This document shows positions 1 through 12,524 of a DNA stretch of 64,000 nt, piece after piece; the stretch's first letter is position 1; each line of letters opens with the position of its first letter. The notes under the pieces are model-generated. The model saw nothing but the letters and a program-made list of their open reading frames with translations, was not told where the DNA came from and made no database searches. Made by a program: the position numbers and the translations under genes. The stretch spans positions 97,041,358 to 97,105,357 of the forward strand of contig NC_088782.1 in assembly GCF_958450345.1 (NCBI RefSeq), written 5' to 3'. Source of the stretch: Calliphora vicina. Lineage: Eukaryota > Arthropoda > Insecta > Diptera > Calliphoridae.

Positions 1-411
1 ACAAGGAATCTGTACCAAACGCAACTGATTCGTATGAAGCGAGCATTGGCCGAAAAACGTTCAGAATTTGCGGCCAGACATGAAACCGTAATATTCCATT
101 ATGACAACACTCGGCAACATGTTGCAATACTTGTTAAAAACTATTCATAATGAAGTGGTTGGGAAGTTTCGCCTCACTCGCCTTATAGTCCAGACATTGC
201 CCCGTCCGACTACAATTTGTTTCGATCGATGGAGAACGCTCTTTCTGGGATACGCTTCACTTTGAAACAGAGTATCCAAAATTGGCTTCATTCGTTCTTG
301 GCCTCAAAAGATGTGCAGTTCTTTTGAGTCTGAATCCATATGTTGCCAGAAAGATGGGAAAAGATCATAGCTATCAATGGCCCATTTTTCGATAGGCAAA
401 AGAGGGTGTAA
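1..411 (+). pseudogene. mariner transposase, C-terminal part, broken
   Basis: This is the C-terminal part of a Tc1/mariner-superfamily transposase, the DDD enzyme that cuts and pastes the element at TA sites. Reading frame 1 is open from the window edge to base 147. It contains a YDNTRQH motif whose Asp codon is at 103-105 (family form HDNARPH). It continues after two adjacent stops (TAA 148-150, TGA 151-153) to SPDIAPSDYNLFRSMENAL, whose APSD Asp codon is at 208-210. Exactly 34 residues separate these two aspartates, which is the mariner D34D signature. Two further stops lie at 325-327 and 331-333. The frame then reads through a mariner-like C-terminus (LPERWEK) to a natural stop at 409-411. 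The N-terminus lies outside the window. A possible 3' end is near 602, where a CTGGTA follows an A/T-rich tail, but no partner TIR is visible. With four stops it cannot make active protein. Confidence 0.9.
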
Positions 412-2289
412 ACAAACCCGGGGAGAGTCCATTTGAAGTATATACCTATTTGTCGCGGTATCGCTTTCATGAAGTAATCGTTCGATTCAAGAAAGAAGCA
501 TAAACGAGATGATCCACAGAGACTTATTGTAGAACGACAAGATCGAAATTGTCTAATTATAAAAATATAAAATTTGTTCTCCATTTTTTATTCCATCTGG
601 TAACCCCTAAAAATTGTTGTTTGACCGGCCGGCTGATGATGATGATGAGTTTGAGTTTTGCCGTTTGTTTTGCCTGAATTTGAAGAGAACTTTTTATATT
701 TTATTACAGAGGCACACATTCATACATATGCACACAAAACACATGATAGATGACAAACAAATAAATAACGAAGCAAAACAAAACATTTAAACGAACTGAC
801 AGACAGACAAACAATTCAACCATGCCAAACATTACAGTGCCACACTCGTAAATATTCGAATTAAAACATTCACAGATACTCGTACTTACTATAGATGCAA
901 GATGTTTGAATGTATGCATGCATTTGTTTTGGGTTTTTGGTTTGATGGACTGATTATAGATTCACGTAAACGCACATAAACATACAGACTTGCATGCTCA
1001 TATTTAGTGCTGTTAAAATAACCAAACCTTAAAAAAACCCCATCTTCTCGACGCGTCGTTCGTATCGTATCTGGAACTACAATTTTATTTCAACCAACAT
1101 TCGATCATTATCCATCCATCTACTGGGAAAGATAAACACAAGAAACATACCAACACACACATGTCTTAGGCTCTGTGCGAGTGTTGGAGGAACATGGAAT
1201 AGAGGCAAATGAATGATACTGGCAGGCAGTCAGTCGAGCAGGCAAAAAATCCAAATCAAAAAAAAATGTCATACTTGTTGTCCATATAAAAACAAACTCA
1301 TTCGTATTCGTAGCAAGATCATACCAAAATAGATTTGTGATTTTTTTTCCTACTTTTCCTAAAAAGAACCTTTTTTGTTTTGAGTCTGTTTGTTTGGTTG
1401 CTGGCTGCTGCTTGCTGTATCTGCTGGAACACATGGCCAATTATTTGATGTGATTATTCTACTAATATAACACAGATTCATACATAGATACAAAAATACA
1501 ACATAATACATACGAGTACATTTATGGAAGAACGAACTGTGTTTATGACTACATAGTTATTTGAACAGTGTGCAGTGGTAGATACTTTCATATCTGGTTT
1601 ACGTTTATGTGGGCTGATGAAATGTGATAGTGCCAAACAAACTGAAATATTTATAAGTGAAATTTACAATAGAAAAAAATAAATAAAACCCAAATACTAA
1701 ACAAAATATGTATTTTATTTCCATTTACACTTATTAGAGGGAGTAACTGAGCATAAAGTTAGTATGAATGTTGGAAAAATCACGAAATTGGGACTACAAA
1801 CATCAACACAAAGTAAATGCAAATGTTTCTGTAGACTTTGTAATGGAATACACAAATTTTGCAATATGCATTTGAATATTATGTTACTTTTTAATATCTG
1901 CTGGGTTTCTCAAAATCATATTGTATGGTTCGCCCTATTTGTGGAGTGTTTTTAAGAAAAATTTTATCTGTGGAAAAAATTATAGAAGAAATAAATTTCT
2001 GGAAAAATTTAAAATTAAATCACATATGTATGTATGTAGCTGGGGACACAGATATTTCCCAAAATCTTACTCTGGCCAATTCGTATCATTATATCAAATC
2101 CGCCTCTTTTTCATTCTCAGAAGTAATGTTTAACCTTAAATTTTTTGTTAACAATGAATTCTTCCGGCATATTAATTGATAACTCTTCTTTTATTTTAGT
2201 TATCGCATTTATTGTACAGTAAATACGCCACTCCTATTGAAGCTTCTAGGAACAATGTTTCATAATATATATTTAACGAAAATAAGTCT
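412..2289. other. mariner 3' flank and AT-rich non-coding DNA
   Basis: I see no gene here. The first ~190 bases are probably the mariner 3' untranslated region. A short GAT-repeat tract lies near 637-650. The rest is AT-rich with many CA/TG words and homopolymers, and contains only short, unrecognisable open frames. Confidence 0.6.
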
Positions 2290-2316
2290 AAAGTGTTTGA
2301 ATAAAACTTCTAAATC

Positions 2317-3900
2317 TTATCCTATCTTGCGCAAGATGTCTGAGTTGTGCCCATGACATCTTGCATCGGTGTCCTCTTCCACCGATCCTCGCCAGGTTAT
2401 TCTTGGACGACAACGATTCCTACGCCCCTGGGGATTCCACTGCAAACATGATTTGGCTATATCCGCGTTGTCCTTTCTTAGGGTGTGACCAATCCACTGC
2501 CATTTCCTTCGACGTATTTCCGTTTCTATTGGCATTGAGTTGCACCTTTGGAGTAGATCTTTGTTAGAATATTTTCAGGATCCGTCTTAAACATTTGTTT
2601 ACAAATACTTTGTATTCTCTTGGAGATTGAATTTGTAACCTTCCAGGTTTCACATCCGTAAAGCATGACCGATTTTACGCTTGTATTAAATATTCGGATC
2701 TTGAGATTTTTGGATATATGCGATGACTGCCAGACTCTGCAAAGAGAAGCATATGTATGTCGAGCTTTATTGACTCGGCCTTTAACATCTGCATCCGCAC
2801 CTCCATCAATGCTTATTACACTACCTAGATAACTAAACTCAGTGACATTCTCAATGATATCATCAGTAACTGGAGTGTTGTTGTTGGTCGAAATTCGCAT
2901 ACATTTTGTTTTACGTAAGTTGGTCCTTAAGCCAACTTTGAGGACATTTTCATTCCATTTGTTCATCTTATCCTGAATACCAACAAGTGTATGCGACATT
3001 AAACACAGGTCGTCAGCATAGTCAATGTCATGTAGGCGTTGACTCAGATTCCATTGGATGCCATCCGATGCCTCGGTGTTTGTCTTCGACATTACCATAT
3101 CCAGTACTAGTAGAAATAGTGTTGGCGATAGTACACAACCTTGTTTTACTCCACAGTTAATATAGAAACTATCACTATCCACACCTTTGAAACGGGCTTT
3201 ACATTTAGCGTCGCAGTATGGCATCCGTACAATAGAAATTATCTTGTCTGGAATGCCCACATTACTAAGACATTTCCAGTTAGCTTCTCTGTTTATTGCG
3301 TCGAATGCACGCTCAAAGTCGACAAAAATTATATACAGTGGTGAGTTCCATTCGATTGATTGTTCCACAATAATTCTCAAAGAGTTGATGTGGTCTATTC
3401 ATGATCGGTTGCATCTAAATCTAGCTTGTTCATTACGTAGGCAAGCTTCAACAACAGGTGATATGAGATCGAGAATAATAAATGCAAATATTTTCTGGAA
3501 GGAGCAGTGTTATACCCCGCCAATTTTTGCATTCACTAAGGTCACCTTTCTTTGGAATGGTAACGATGACGCCCTCTTTCCAGGACAGTGGAATGTTGTC
3601 CGTAGTCCAAGCTTCATATATTAAAGGCAATATGTAGTGAACCAGTTCTGGGGTGTATTTGAATAGCTCTGATGGAAGATTGTCAAGGCCTGATGCTTTA
3701 TTGTTCTTCAACTTTGCAATTGCATTTCAGACCTCCGCCTCTGTAGGTTCTGTTGTTGTTATAACTCTGCTCGGGTTTCGTCTTAACAATAATTCATCAT
3801 GTACAGGATTGTTATTTATTGATGCTGGAGATTCAAAGAACTATTTCCACCTCTGAAGCTGTCCATCTGTTGTGGTAAGCGTTCTTCCATTTGCGTCCTT
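2317..3900 (-). pseudogene. RTE-like non-LTR retrotransposon reverse transcriptase, frameshifted
   Basis: This is a non-LTR reverse transcriptase fragment on the minus strand, spread over three blocks in different frames. Block 1 (about 3711-3448) has the palm start, with KASGLDNLPSELFK and WKEGVIVTIPKKGDLS..NWRGITLL. Block 2 (3380-2526, 284 codons) carries VDFERAFDAINRE, QGCVLSPTLFLLVLD at about residues 80-94, the catalytic YADD at 121-124, and the thumb with YLGS and LYGCETWK. Block 3 (2535-2317) is the C-terminal tail RRRKWQWIGHTLRK and WNPQGRR. That tail and the overall wording are typical of RTE-type elements, but the clade call is from memory of the family. Upstream minus-strand homology (TDGQLQRWK) reaches about 3880. 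Frameshifts near 3400 and 2530, and loss of the endonuclease, make it dead. The 3' end is somewhere in 2200-2316. Confidence 0.85.
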
Positions 3901-3959
3901 GATGTTGGATAGGAACTGGTAACTCTGTTTTTTATAAAATAAGGTCAATGATATGTCAA

Positions 3960-4345
3960 TTTTCCTCTTATAGGTCTCTTGGCTCCATTGATAGTCCCCT
4001 TTGTGGTAGCTGAGGAAAAAATAGAAGATAAAGAAAAGAGAAGTAAAAGAAGAGGGAAATCTATAGGTTGAGTAAGAGTGAAGTTGGCAAGAGCAAAATA
4101 TAGGTAGAAATTGGAGGAGTAATAGGAGAGAAGAATTTAAGAATCCAAGGAATACTCCTTAGTTCCTTCCCAGATAACCCGGAGAGATTACTAAAGGATC
4201 GCTCACCTCAAAGCCTGGCACGTACATCCAGCACGTACCCAGTGTCGGAAAATTACAAAAGAAGTGTAAGATAGTCTCTTCTTTCTCCTCATTCTGACAA
4301 CTTCAGCAGAAGTCATGGTGAGGCAGCCCAGAAAGTGCAAATCTC
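3960..4345 (-). pseudogene. LOA-type non-LTR element, 3' tail
   Basis: On the minus strand this reads HDFCxSCQNEEKEETILHFFCN, the cysteine/histidine knuckle found after the RNase H domain in LOA/I-type elements. A pyrimidine-rich 3' UTR follows (purine-rich on the plus strand, about 4015-4060), ending in a CACAAAGGGGACTAT-like segment. It is the same family as the tail at 31120-31745: both share DFC(R)SC..E.EETILHFFCN and the same UTR landmarks. Only the last ~390 bp survive. It abuts the 5' side of the RTE-like fragment, so the two were joined by rearrangement or nested insertion. Confidence 0.75.
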
Positions 4346-4510
4346 AATTTTTTTCTCTTTTGCATATTTATAAAAAAAATTCTAAATAATTGTAAACTTT
4401 CATTAAAAACTATTGATATAAGAGAGAGTAAGAATTAATGTTAGATTCCTCAATTTCTATTAGCATAATGAAGCTAACTTTTGCTCTAAATATAATTAAC
4501 TTCCTGTTCG

Positions 4511-4777
4511 AAGGGAGAGGCGAACAATTCTAAAAATTATCGCCCAATATTAATTTGTTCTGCACTTGCTAAGGTTATTAAAAGTATGGTAAACTACCAC
4601 ATTGCTAAATATTTTAGTCCAACAATTTACTTAGATACTGCCAGTATGGATTCTCAAAGGAAAAGATGGCGTCGTTCCTTTCACCGATTCGGAAAAAATA
4701 TAGTGGTTATTTCCAAGGGGTTTGATAGAGTCCGACGTGATGCACTTTTATTAGCAAAAAAACAAAAAGGAGGATAG
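4511..4777 (+). pseudogene. Non-LTR reverse transcriptase fragment (fingers/palm)
   Basis: One open frame of 89 codons reads KGEANNSKNYRPILICSALA, then a block that normally contains YGFR..RST, then VVISKGFDRVRRDALLLAK. The family form of this last block is VALDISKAFDRVWHDALL. NYRPI and the S-K-x-F-D motif are RT motifs 1 and 2a/A. The catalytic Asp-Asp block is absent because the copy breaks off at 4777. The clade is not assigned; it differs from the RTE-like and LOA-type copies in this window. The apparent ATG at 4586 is internal to the motif block and is not a start. Confidence 0.7.
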
Positions 4778-6982
4778 ATGCTCTCTTTTAAATACGATAA
4801 AAGATATTCTTAAATTCTTGTTCTTGTTTCAAATACTTAGTTATGTAGGCTTTCTTATTTGCTTATTTCAATCTTGCCTATCTTCTCTTATTATACATTT
4901 TTTTAAACATTTATAAAGTGACCAAAAAAGAAGATACCGCCTCACCCATGGCGTAAATACGTCAAACGGATTCTCAGGAGTCTCACAAGTATAATAAAAC
5001 AAACATTTATAAATATATAACCATATTTTATTGCCTTTATACTTTACTTATTTAAACAAATACAACAAGACCGGGCGAAACGACCCCATCAGGCATATGG
5101 CGGATGAGCCCACTTCCAATTAAGTTATCAAAACCATTATCGTCCCTTTTTGTGCACTATTATTGATGTTCTAACAGCAACTAATATACATATTTTATGA
5201 ACAACAAAAATGAAAAAAGCTAGCACAAAAAATACGTACACCAAAATATTTTCGGAAATTTTTGAAAAACCATTATTTATTTCTGCTTCTGATCATATTT
5301 AAAATTAAACTGTCAAATTTGAGGGATGCTACATGATCGATAAACGAAAACAAAAGATGGTAATGTAAAAAAATCGATTGTGCTGTTTTCAAGTTAATCG
5401 GTGTTGGCAGATGTGTCCCTATGAAGAATGATCCCCCTTCTACCGTACGTAAAAAACAATGCCCCAAAGTGGGGCAACTCGGGTATATCAAAAATTAAAA
5501 ATTATGCCAATTTTTTGTTTGCGATTCGATTGAAAATGTTTTTATATATATATATGGAATCCACTAGACGAGATCTACAAAAAACATTGCTTTAGCCATA
5601 TATTATCTCTTATAATTCTCGAGTTATTTGCATTTGAGAAGTAAACGTTTTTACCTACCTTGGTCTGCCTTTTAGCTAATAACGGATCCAATTCTTTCCC
5701 GATTTTCTTGAAGTATTAACAACAACTTTTGAATTAACAACAAATTTGATAATAATCATAAGGAAAAACTGTTTAAAAAACTTTACTGAGTCAAAAGTTA
5801 TGTGTATTCAAACTTATGTGCTGTTTTTCTATAGCGAACGAGTACTTTGAGTGGAAATTTAACATGTGTTTTGTTATTGTAAACAAAATAAAAAAGTAGT
5901 TTTTTTCGAAAAAAATACTTAAATTAATTTTAAATTATACAGAAAATAAGAAAAAGATAAATAATGTATTTAGTTTTTTCTGAAAGTTAACATCTCGGGA
6001 AATATTATAAAAGCAAAATAATGTCAAAATTCGTATTAGTGCGTGGTCCAGAACCTTCCAAAGTAGACCTATTTTGTATGTAAATTTCAAATTTAGACAA
6101 CATGTTCTCTAATCGCTGCTTTCAGAAAATTGAGACCTGTTTTGTATGTCCCAATGTGTTCTTCAATAGATCCAAAAATCAAAAAATATTTTGGGATTTT
6201 TGAAAAGTTTTTTTTGCGAATTGTGGGATTGTCATTAACAACTCACAAATATTTTTTTCACTTTTGAATTTGGATCAAAAGTTTCTATATAAGTGTTAAA
6301 ATTAAAAACGATTCATAAACAAAACTGTTATTGCATTTTAAAAATTAAAATTTTCCAAAAAAAATTCAGCTACCATTTTTTATTTCCATATTTTTGAAAA
6401 AAGTCTTCTATAATTTTTTCAATTCGTAAACATTTTGTACATTTTTGAAAAGAGGACATAATTTCCTACATGTTGATATATAATATGTATAACTTTTCTT
6501 TTCCACTAGTCATATTTATGGAACATGGACCACCATGTACAAAAAGGTAACGGAAGCAACTAGAAAATCATTAATGGGATTTCCGGAAAAAGTGGATGAA
6601 TTTATACCGAGTAATATAAGTTTTTTTACTCACTCGTTATATCAAGCTTCCTTATATATCATCAGACGAGTTCAAGGTTAATTCTCTAGAGATCGTATCA
6701 ATGTGAGTTGTGTTTCACTAAACACAAATGCTATATCCATTACATAAAGTCGTCGAATATATGTTATCGAGTCCCTTAACTACCAGGGAGTAGCATTTGA
6801 AATACAATTATTCCTACAACACTCGGAAGTATGAAGTGATGTAAATATTATTATTGGGCAGGTCAGTCAATATGCAACAATATCAAATATAAAACAAAGC
6901 TAAAACTGTTCTAGAGCGAGTTCTAAATGCACGCTCATCTATTCTAAAGATTACCTTACGCGGCAAGATGAAGCTAGATTCA
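4778..6982. other. AT-rich non-coding DNA
   Basis: There is no gene. Apart from the palindromic-MITE half at 5817-5893 I recognise nothing. Sequence at 6530-6980 has slightly higher complexity and may be decayed transposon coding DNA, but no motif could be read. Confidence 0.55.
5817..5893 (+). mobile_element. Half copy of Harbinger-like palindromic MITE
   Basis: The first ~75 bases match the left arm of the complete MITE at 16044-16172 (TGTGCTGTTTTTCTATAGCG onward) almost base for base. It is also preceded by TTA (5814-5816). The right inverted end is missing and the sequence runs into an A-rich tract. Confidence 0.75.
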
Positions 6983-7710
6983 ACAAGTAAGAGAGCTATA
7001 TTCGGCTGTGTCGAATCTTATATACCCTTCACCAAATTATACTTTAAAATAAATTTTTTTAAATATTTTTAGGTAAACAAAAATTTTTTTTTTCCAAAGT
7101 TGTTTTTTAATTTTTTGGAAAAATTTTTTTTGACATTGTTTTTTAATTTTTTTTTAAAAAAGTTTTTTCCAAATTTTTTATTAGTTTTTAATTTTTTTTT
7201 TGTGGCAAAAAAATGTATGACAAAAAAAATTTTTTGATGAAAAAAAAATTCGGGTTAAAAAATATTTTTCCCGATTTTGACACATTGTAGGTCCAACTTA
7301 CTATAGCCTTATCTACATCGTTGCAATGGACTTTGAAATATCTATCATTAGATATCCATATTGTCTATATTAATGACTTGGTAATCCAGATATAGATCAA
7401 AAATAGGTCAAAAATCGAGGTTGTCCCGGTTTTTTGCTCATATCTCCGTTATTTATGGACCGATTTTGCTGATTTTAAATAGCAAACTTCTCGAAAGCAT
7501 GTCTGACAGAATTATTGAAGATTTGGATCCCGAAGATATCTTCAGAAAATTGATATCAACAGACAGACAGACGGACATGGCTTAATCGACTCCGCTATCT
7601 ATAAGGATCCAGAATATATATACTTTATAGGGTCGGAAATGAAAAATGTAGAAATTACAAACGGAATGACAAACTTATATATACCCTTCTCACGAAGGTG
7701 AAGGGTATAC
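6983..7710 (-). mobile_element. DINE-1-like element, family A, copy A1
   Basis: This is a non-autonomous repeat with the layout of DINE-1/INE-1 (Helentron-associated) elements, oriented leftward. Its hairpin end at 6983-7020 reads AACAAGTAAGAGAGC, then a stem-loop (ATTCG/CGAAT at 7000-7016), then TATACCCTTCACC. The other end, near 7697-7710, carries the reverse complement GGTGAAGGGTATA, giving subterminal inverted repeats. Internally there is a CAGACAGACAGACGGACATGG microsatellite-like tract near 7560-7580 (GTCT/GTCC on the other strand), as in Drosophila DINE-1. No coding capacity is present. Copies A2 (12525) and A3 (23359) are close relatives. Confidence 0.8.
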
Positions 7711-10286
7711 AAATGTCTGAGGGGTTAGCTTATTCTTATTAGGCTTATTCTACTCGAAGTTCTACATCGGTTACAAAAATTATTGCAGATACGGCAAAGT
7801 TTGTAGTATAGAGTTCGTTGGCGCAAAATATACAAATCGATAACCAAAATCATCTCCTTAAAGCAAGCATCCTTTAGGAAGGCTATTTGGAGTACAATTA
7901 TCAAAACAAGGGCTTTACAATACAGGATTAGATAATAGATTTCCTATAACATGCTCTTAGCACTAAATATCCCCTTATTGAATCCCCCAATTATGGAATT
8001 AGAAACGGAATTCTTAATAAATATTTTGAAAATAATTTTACTTCTTCTTTTAACTTAACATTTGTTTAAATACAATATTGTAACGGCAATTGGTTCCAAC
8101 GGAAGTCTAGACATATGGTGGCCATCTTTATTATTTATTTATTTTAATTTTCCATAAAAACTCGTATAATATTTGCTTAAGAACAACAAATAAACAAAAA
8201 AACTATAAATATTATTTTCAATATTCCAAGATTATACGCATTTTTATTTTAAAAAAAATAAACAATAAGATAAATATAAAATTTTTATGTTTTAAATTTA
8301 TGTTGAACATTTTGTTAAAAAGAAACAAACAATAATAGCAATGATTGATTAGTAATAAATTATACATACTACTATTTTCAATGTAAAATATTTAACAAAC
8401 CTGTCATAATTTCACTGCCCATTTAGCACCTCTACGATTCGAACACACAAAGACTCATAAATTTCTGGGCAGGTTTCTTAAAATGTTTCCTCAGAATGAA
8501 GAAAAAAAGACTTACAATGGAAAGATTTAGTTAAATTTACATAAAATAAGTACTTGAGTACGGAGTGAGTAGAAATAAAACCCAAATGAAGTCAAGTTGT
8601 TAAATAACCACAAAATCTTAAGGATTTTAAAACAGATTTAAGAAAAAATAAAAAAACCTTTTTGAAAAACTATTTTCTAAACATTAACAAAAGGAGGGTC
8701 ATAAATTTTATGAAAATTTAACCATTGAAGACGAGGAAATTCAAATAGTTGTTTTGGATTTCGAACATAGTCGTAAAAACCAAAAATTATTGAATAGAAA
8801 AACATAAAATTAAAATTTAAAGCCACCGTTTTATGGATGTCAAAAAATGTAATAAAAATCTACCTGAGCAGCCATTTAGTGGTCACAACAGTGCATTGGT
8901 AGTAGCAGTAATCACCTTAAAACTGTAAGAGACCCTTGAAAAGGTGGTGCTCGAATACTCCTTACCATTTATTTCAATTCTTTATATCTGTTTGTTTGTC
9001 ATTCGTTTAAATTTAATAGTCTTTGGTTGTGTCACTAAATCGTCAATATCTTTTGTGTATTTGCTGTATCTTGTCTTGTACTATGTTCTTGTCAATTGTT
9101 TATTTATTTTTTTTTTACCTTAAGCTGATAATTAATAATACTGAGAAACTTATTCTCATTCTGATTCTTGGCCATCATCCTACATACAAATTGTTTTTTT
9201 TTTAGACATTTTAAGATTCTTTTCAAATGTCATTTATGATGGAAGACAGTCGTCACCAGCTGGGTTTGAAAACGACCCGTAGCCCACACAATAGAGAGAT
9301 CAGTTGAGTGTTTTACTACTTCTTTTTAATATAAATTTTGGTAGTTGTCATGTAAAACACGTGCCTTTTAGCCTGATTTCAGTTTTTTTTTTTTATCATT
9401 TTGTGCAATATTCTTTTTTTTAACCTTTTGGCCAACACAAAGTAATAGATATGAACGAGTCTGAGTACGAGTATGTTTTGAATTTCAATTAAGAATTAAT
9501 TGTTTTCCAATAAAAATTGTCTAGTCTTTTCAACTGTTGTCCAATATGTTTTGCTTAATAGTGGTTTCAATTTGGCGCTAGAGTAATTTACGAAGATGTG
9601 TAAAAATGTGAAAATATGAGGGTCCCTCACATTTACTAGTTACGAAATGATCGAGCAAGGGACATTTTTGTTTTGTTATTATTGACAGATGTAAACTTGT
9701 GTTGTAATACACCTATTTGACGGGAGTTGTAAAATATAAATGACTTAAACATATCTATGTAAAACTGAATGAAATTTATACCTATATTAAGTAGAAAATT
9801 TAAAATATACTTTTGCATGTAATAAATTAAATATTTTCTAATAGATTTTTAAAATTTTATCATTCATAATTCCTAATTGCACAAGTATAATATAAATAGA
9901 TTCAATCTGTTCGCATGCGTCCCAAAGATCCAATCATCACAGACACCAAGTTTGTTAGCTGATCACGTGGGAAATCCATCTGAGCTTCCGATCGTTGATT
10001 GTCGTATATAGATCGGTGATGACAAATTCAAAACTATTGTACGAGTACATTTTTTCAGTACTTATACACATCCAGAAGCACAGATTAATCAGTGAAATAT
10101 ATTAATCTGTAAACTAATTAACAACATAATTTTTCTTTAACGATTTTATAAAATCTAAGAACCTATTTTCACGTGGTTTACAGCTTTCTCCAGTTCTTTA
10201 AAGTATAAACTACTTAATTTTGAAGGTGGTTGACTGATATATTAGAATTATTTATTTTAAAAATGTCTAATCCAATTGCTTAGCCG
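7711..10286. other. AT-rich non-coding DNA
   Basis: No gene or recognisable transposon was found. It holds several long A- and T-runs and only short unconserved open frames (for example 9023-9205 and 9636-9818, both without recognisable motifs). Confidence 0.5.
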
Positions 10287-10294
10287 ATCATTAT

Positions 10295-10540
10295 TAGGGT
10301 GGCCCTTAATAAACGAAAGTTGGATTATGGCCATTCTCACCCCCAGTTTGGTGAACATTAGTAAAAAAAAAATCATCCTGAAATTTTTTTAGGTAAATCG
10401 GATGGGGTTAAGACGTGCGCAAGCCTTCTGAAGTTTTGAAATGCATTTACAAGGGGAAAAAAATGAATGTTTTCAGTTTTTGTAAAAATTTTGCCATTAA
10501 AAAATTACTTTTGCAAAATCGTTTATTAAGGGCCACCCTA
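10295..10540 (+). mobile_element. hAT-type MITE with perfect 8-bp target duplication
   Basis: This 246-bp element begins TAGGGTGGCCCTTAATAAAC and ends with its reverse complement, giving terminal inverted repeats of about 22 bp. ATCATTAT lies immediately on both sides (10287-10294 and 10541-10548), a perfect 8-bp target-site duplication. The 8-bp duplication and TAGGG ends are features of the hAT superfamily. There is no coding potential. A second copy lies at 23931-24150. Confidence 0.9.
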
Positions 10541-10639
10541 ATCATTATATCTGGCTAGCTAAAACCCGATAGTCCGGTAGTCCGCGCATTTCTGTCGTAA
10601 ATATTAATATTGATAGGTGCTATAGCTTTCCATATATAT

Positions 10640-10850
10640 AATTTGTCATCATATCTATGGGAGGAACCACGCCCACTATTGATATTTTTCCCATTTTTGG
10701 CCTAAATAATTAACTCATACAAAGTTTCAATGCTTCACATATCACAATTATATAGATAGATATGAATTTTAGAATTTAGTTTGTATGGGAGGTGCCAAGC
10801 TCACTATTGATAGCCCGCCCATTCTTGTACTAAATATTAATATTGATGAC
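10640..10850 (+). repeat. Two diverged 128-bp tandem modules
   Basis: A module reading GGGAGG..CCA.GC.CACTATTGATA, followed by CCCAT, occurs at 10659 and again at 10787, a period of 128 bp. A related GGAGGTG module is tripled inside the hAT-like element at 60862-61483. Confidence 0.55.
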
Positions 10851-10931
10851 AGAATAACCGTAACAAATTTATGTACTCTATCTCTTATTGTATCTTATAT
10901 ATTAGATTTTTTTAAATAAATATTTGATTTT

Positions 10932-12524
10932 TATACCCTCCACCACCATAAGTGGTGAATGAGGGTATATACTATAAGTTTGTCATTACGTGTGTAACAT
11001 TGAGAAATATTCATCCTCGACCCAACAAAGTATATATATTATTGATCCTTATGAAATTCTAAGTCGATTGAGCCATGTCCGTCTGTCTGTCCGTCTGTGT
11101 AAAACACGCAAACAAGAGTTGCAAGAAAATTATTATTGTCCTAAGCAGTTTGGTATTGAAAATCAGCGAAATCAGTACAGTGGAACCAAAAAAAAAATTG
11201 ATAATTTTCACATATTTTTCGTCATTTTTGTAAATATATTGCAGCTAATATCATAAAATTTTGTACTCGCCACTTTTATGATAAAAGGAGTAACTATGGT
11301 GAAAATTATAAGAATCGGTCCATGATTTCTCCTAGCCCCCAAACAAATTTCTTCTCGAAATATGCTCTATAAATGCCTACAGAATAGGAATATCCATAAA
11401 AAATTTAGCAAAAATAAGTTTCGTGGTAAAAAAAATTGTATTACAAAATTTTTCGTGGATCGGCCCATATCGGAAGTGGACTTATATATCTCCCATATAA
11501 GGACCAATTCCGAAAAACACAATAACCTACATAAATATCTTAAAAATATCAATATCAACACAAAATTTCACACAGATCCGTAATTTACATTTATAAATCA
11601 TACTACAGGATTTTGTGAATATCGGGCCATATTTGACCATAGCTCCCATATAAGGTCCATTTCCAAAAATACTCATACTCATAAATACCTTTATCATGCT
11701 AAAATTCGACAAAAATAATACTCATATACATAAATATCACTGTACCAAATTTTATGCAGATTGCCCGATAATTGGTCATAGCTCCCCTATAAGGCCCATT
11801 TCCGAAAAAGATATTAACCTTAAAAAGTATTTAAAACATATCGTTATCAAAATGAAATTACGCACAGATCAGTAATTTGTATCCAGTAATCATACTTCTG
11901 GATTTTGTGAATATCGGTCCATATTTAACCATAGCTCCCATATAAGGTCCACTTCCGAAAATCATTAAAATCCTCATAAATTTCTTACAAATATAGTTAT
12001 CAGGTCGATGTATCAAATTTTATGATGATAGGCCCATAATTGGTCATAGCCTCCTTATAAGAACCACTTCAGGAAAACACATTAACCTGCACAAATATCC
12101 AAAAAAATCTGTACTGAATCAAAATTTTACATCAGTCAATAATTTGTATCCAAGAATCGTACTACAAGTTTTTTTAAATATTGGTCCATAATTCGGCATA
12201 GCTCCCATATAAGGTCCACTCTTGTTAATAGCGTTGTTTATATGAAATTCTACAAAAAGAGCCCTCAAATACTTGGGACATAATAGGTTATAGCATCCAT
12301 ATATTAAACCAAAATAGTACACAGATCAGTAATTTGTATTCGAAAATCTGAAATACTGAATTTTTGTGAATATTGGTCCATAATTGACCACAGCTCTCAT
12401 ATAAATACATAAAAATCACGGTAAAATATTTTATGAGAATCGAATCATAATAGGTCATAGCTCTCACATAAGTCCCACAACCAAATATTTTGAAATTTGT
12501 CTAAATATATTTGTATACCTTTTT
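10932..12524 (+). mobile_element. DINE-1-like element, family B, copy B1 (interrupted)
   Basis: The element starts TATACCCTCCACCACCATAA after a T-run and shares GTTTGTCATT.CGTGTGTAAC and the GTCTGTCTGTCC tract with copies B2 and B3. The body (about 11330-12420) is made of diverged ~153-bp units carrying AGCTCCCATATAAGG. Unit spacing here is partly 153 bp and partly shortened by deletions (139 and 114 bp). The 3' hairpin end is missing: the copy stops at 12524 inside a T-run, exactly where family A copy A2 begins. Confidence 0.8.

Noticed and set aside
3187..3624. 145-codon plus-strand open frame
   Set aside because: It is the antisense shadow of the RTE-like RT on the minus strand, where YADD and QGCVLSP motifs are readable.
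8420..8460. tRNA-like CTACGATTCGAACAC
   Set aside because: The B-box match is incomplete and no cloverleaf can be drawn.
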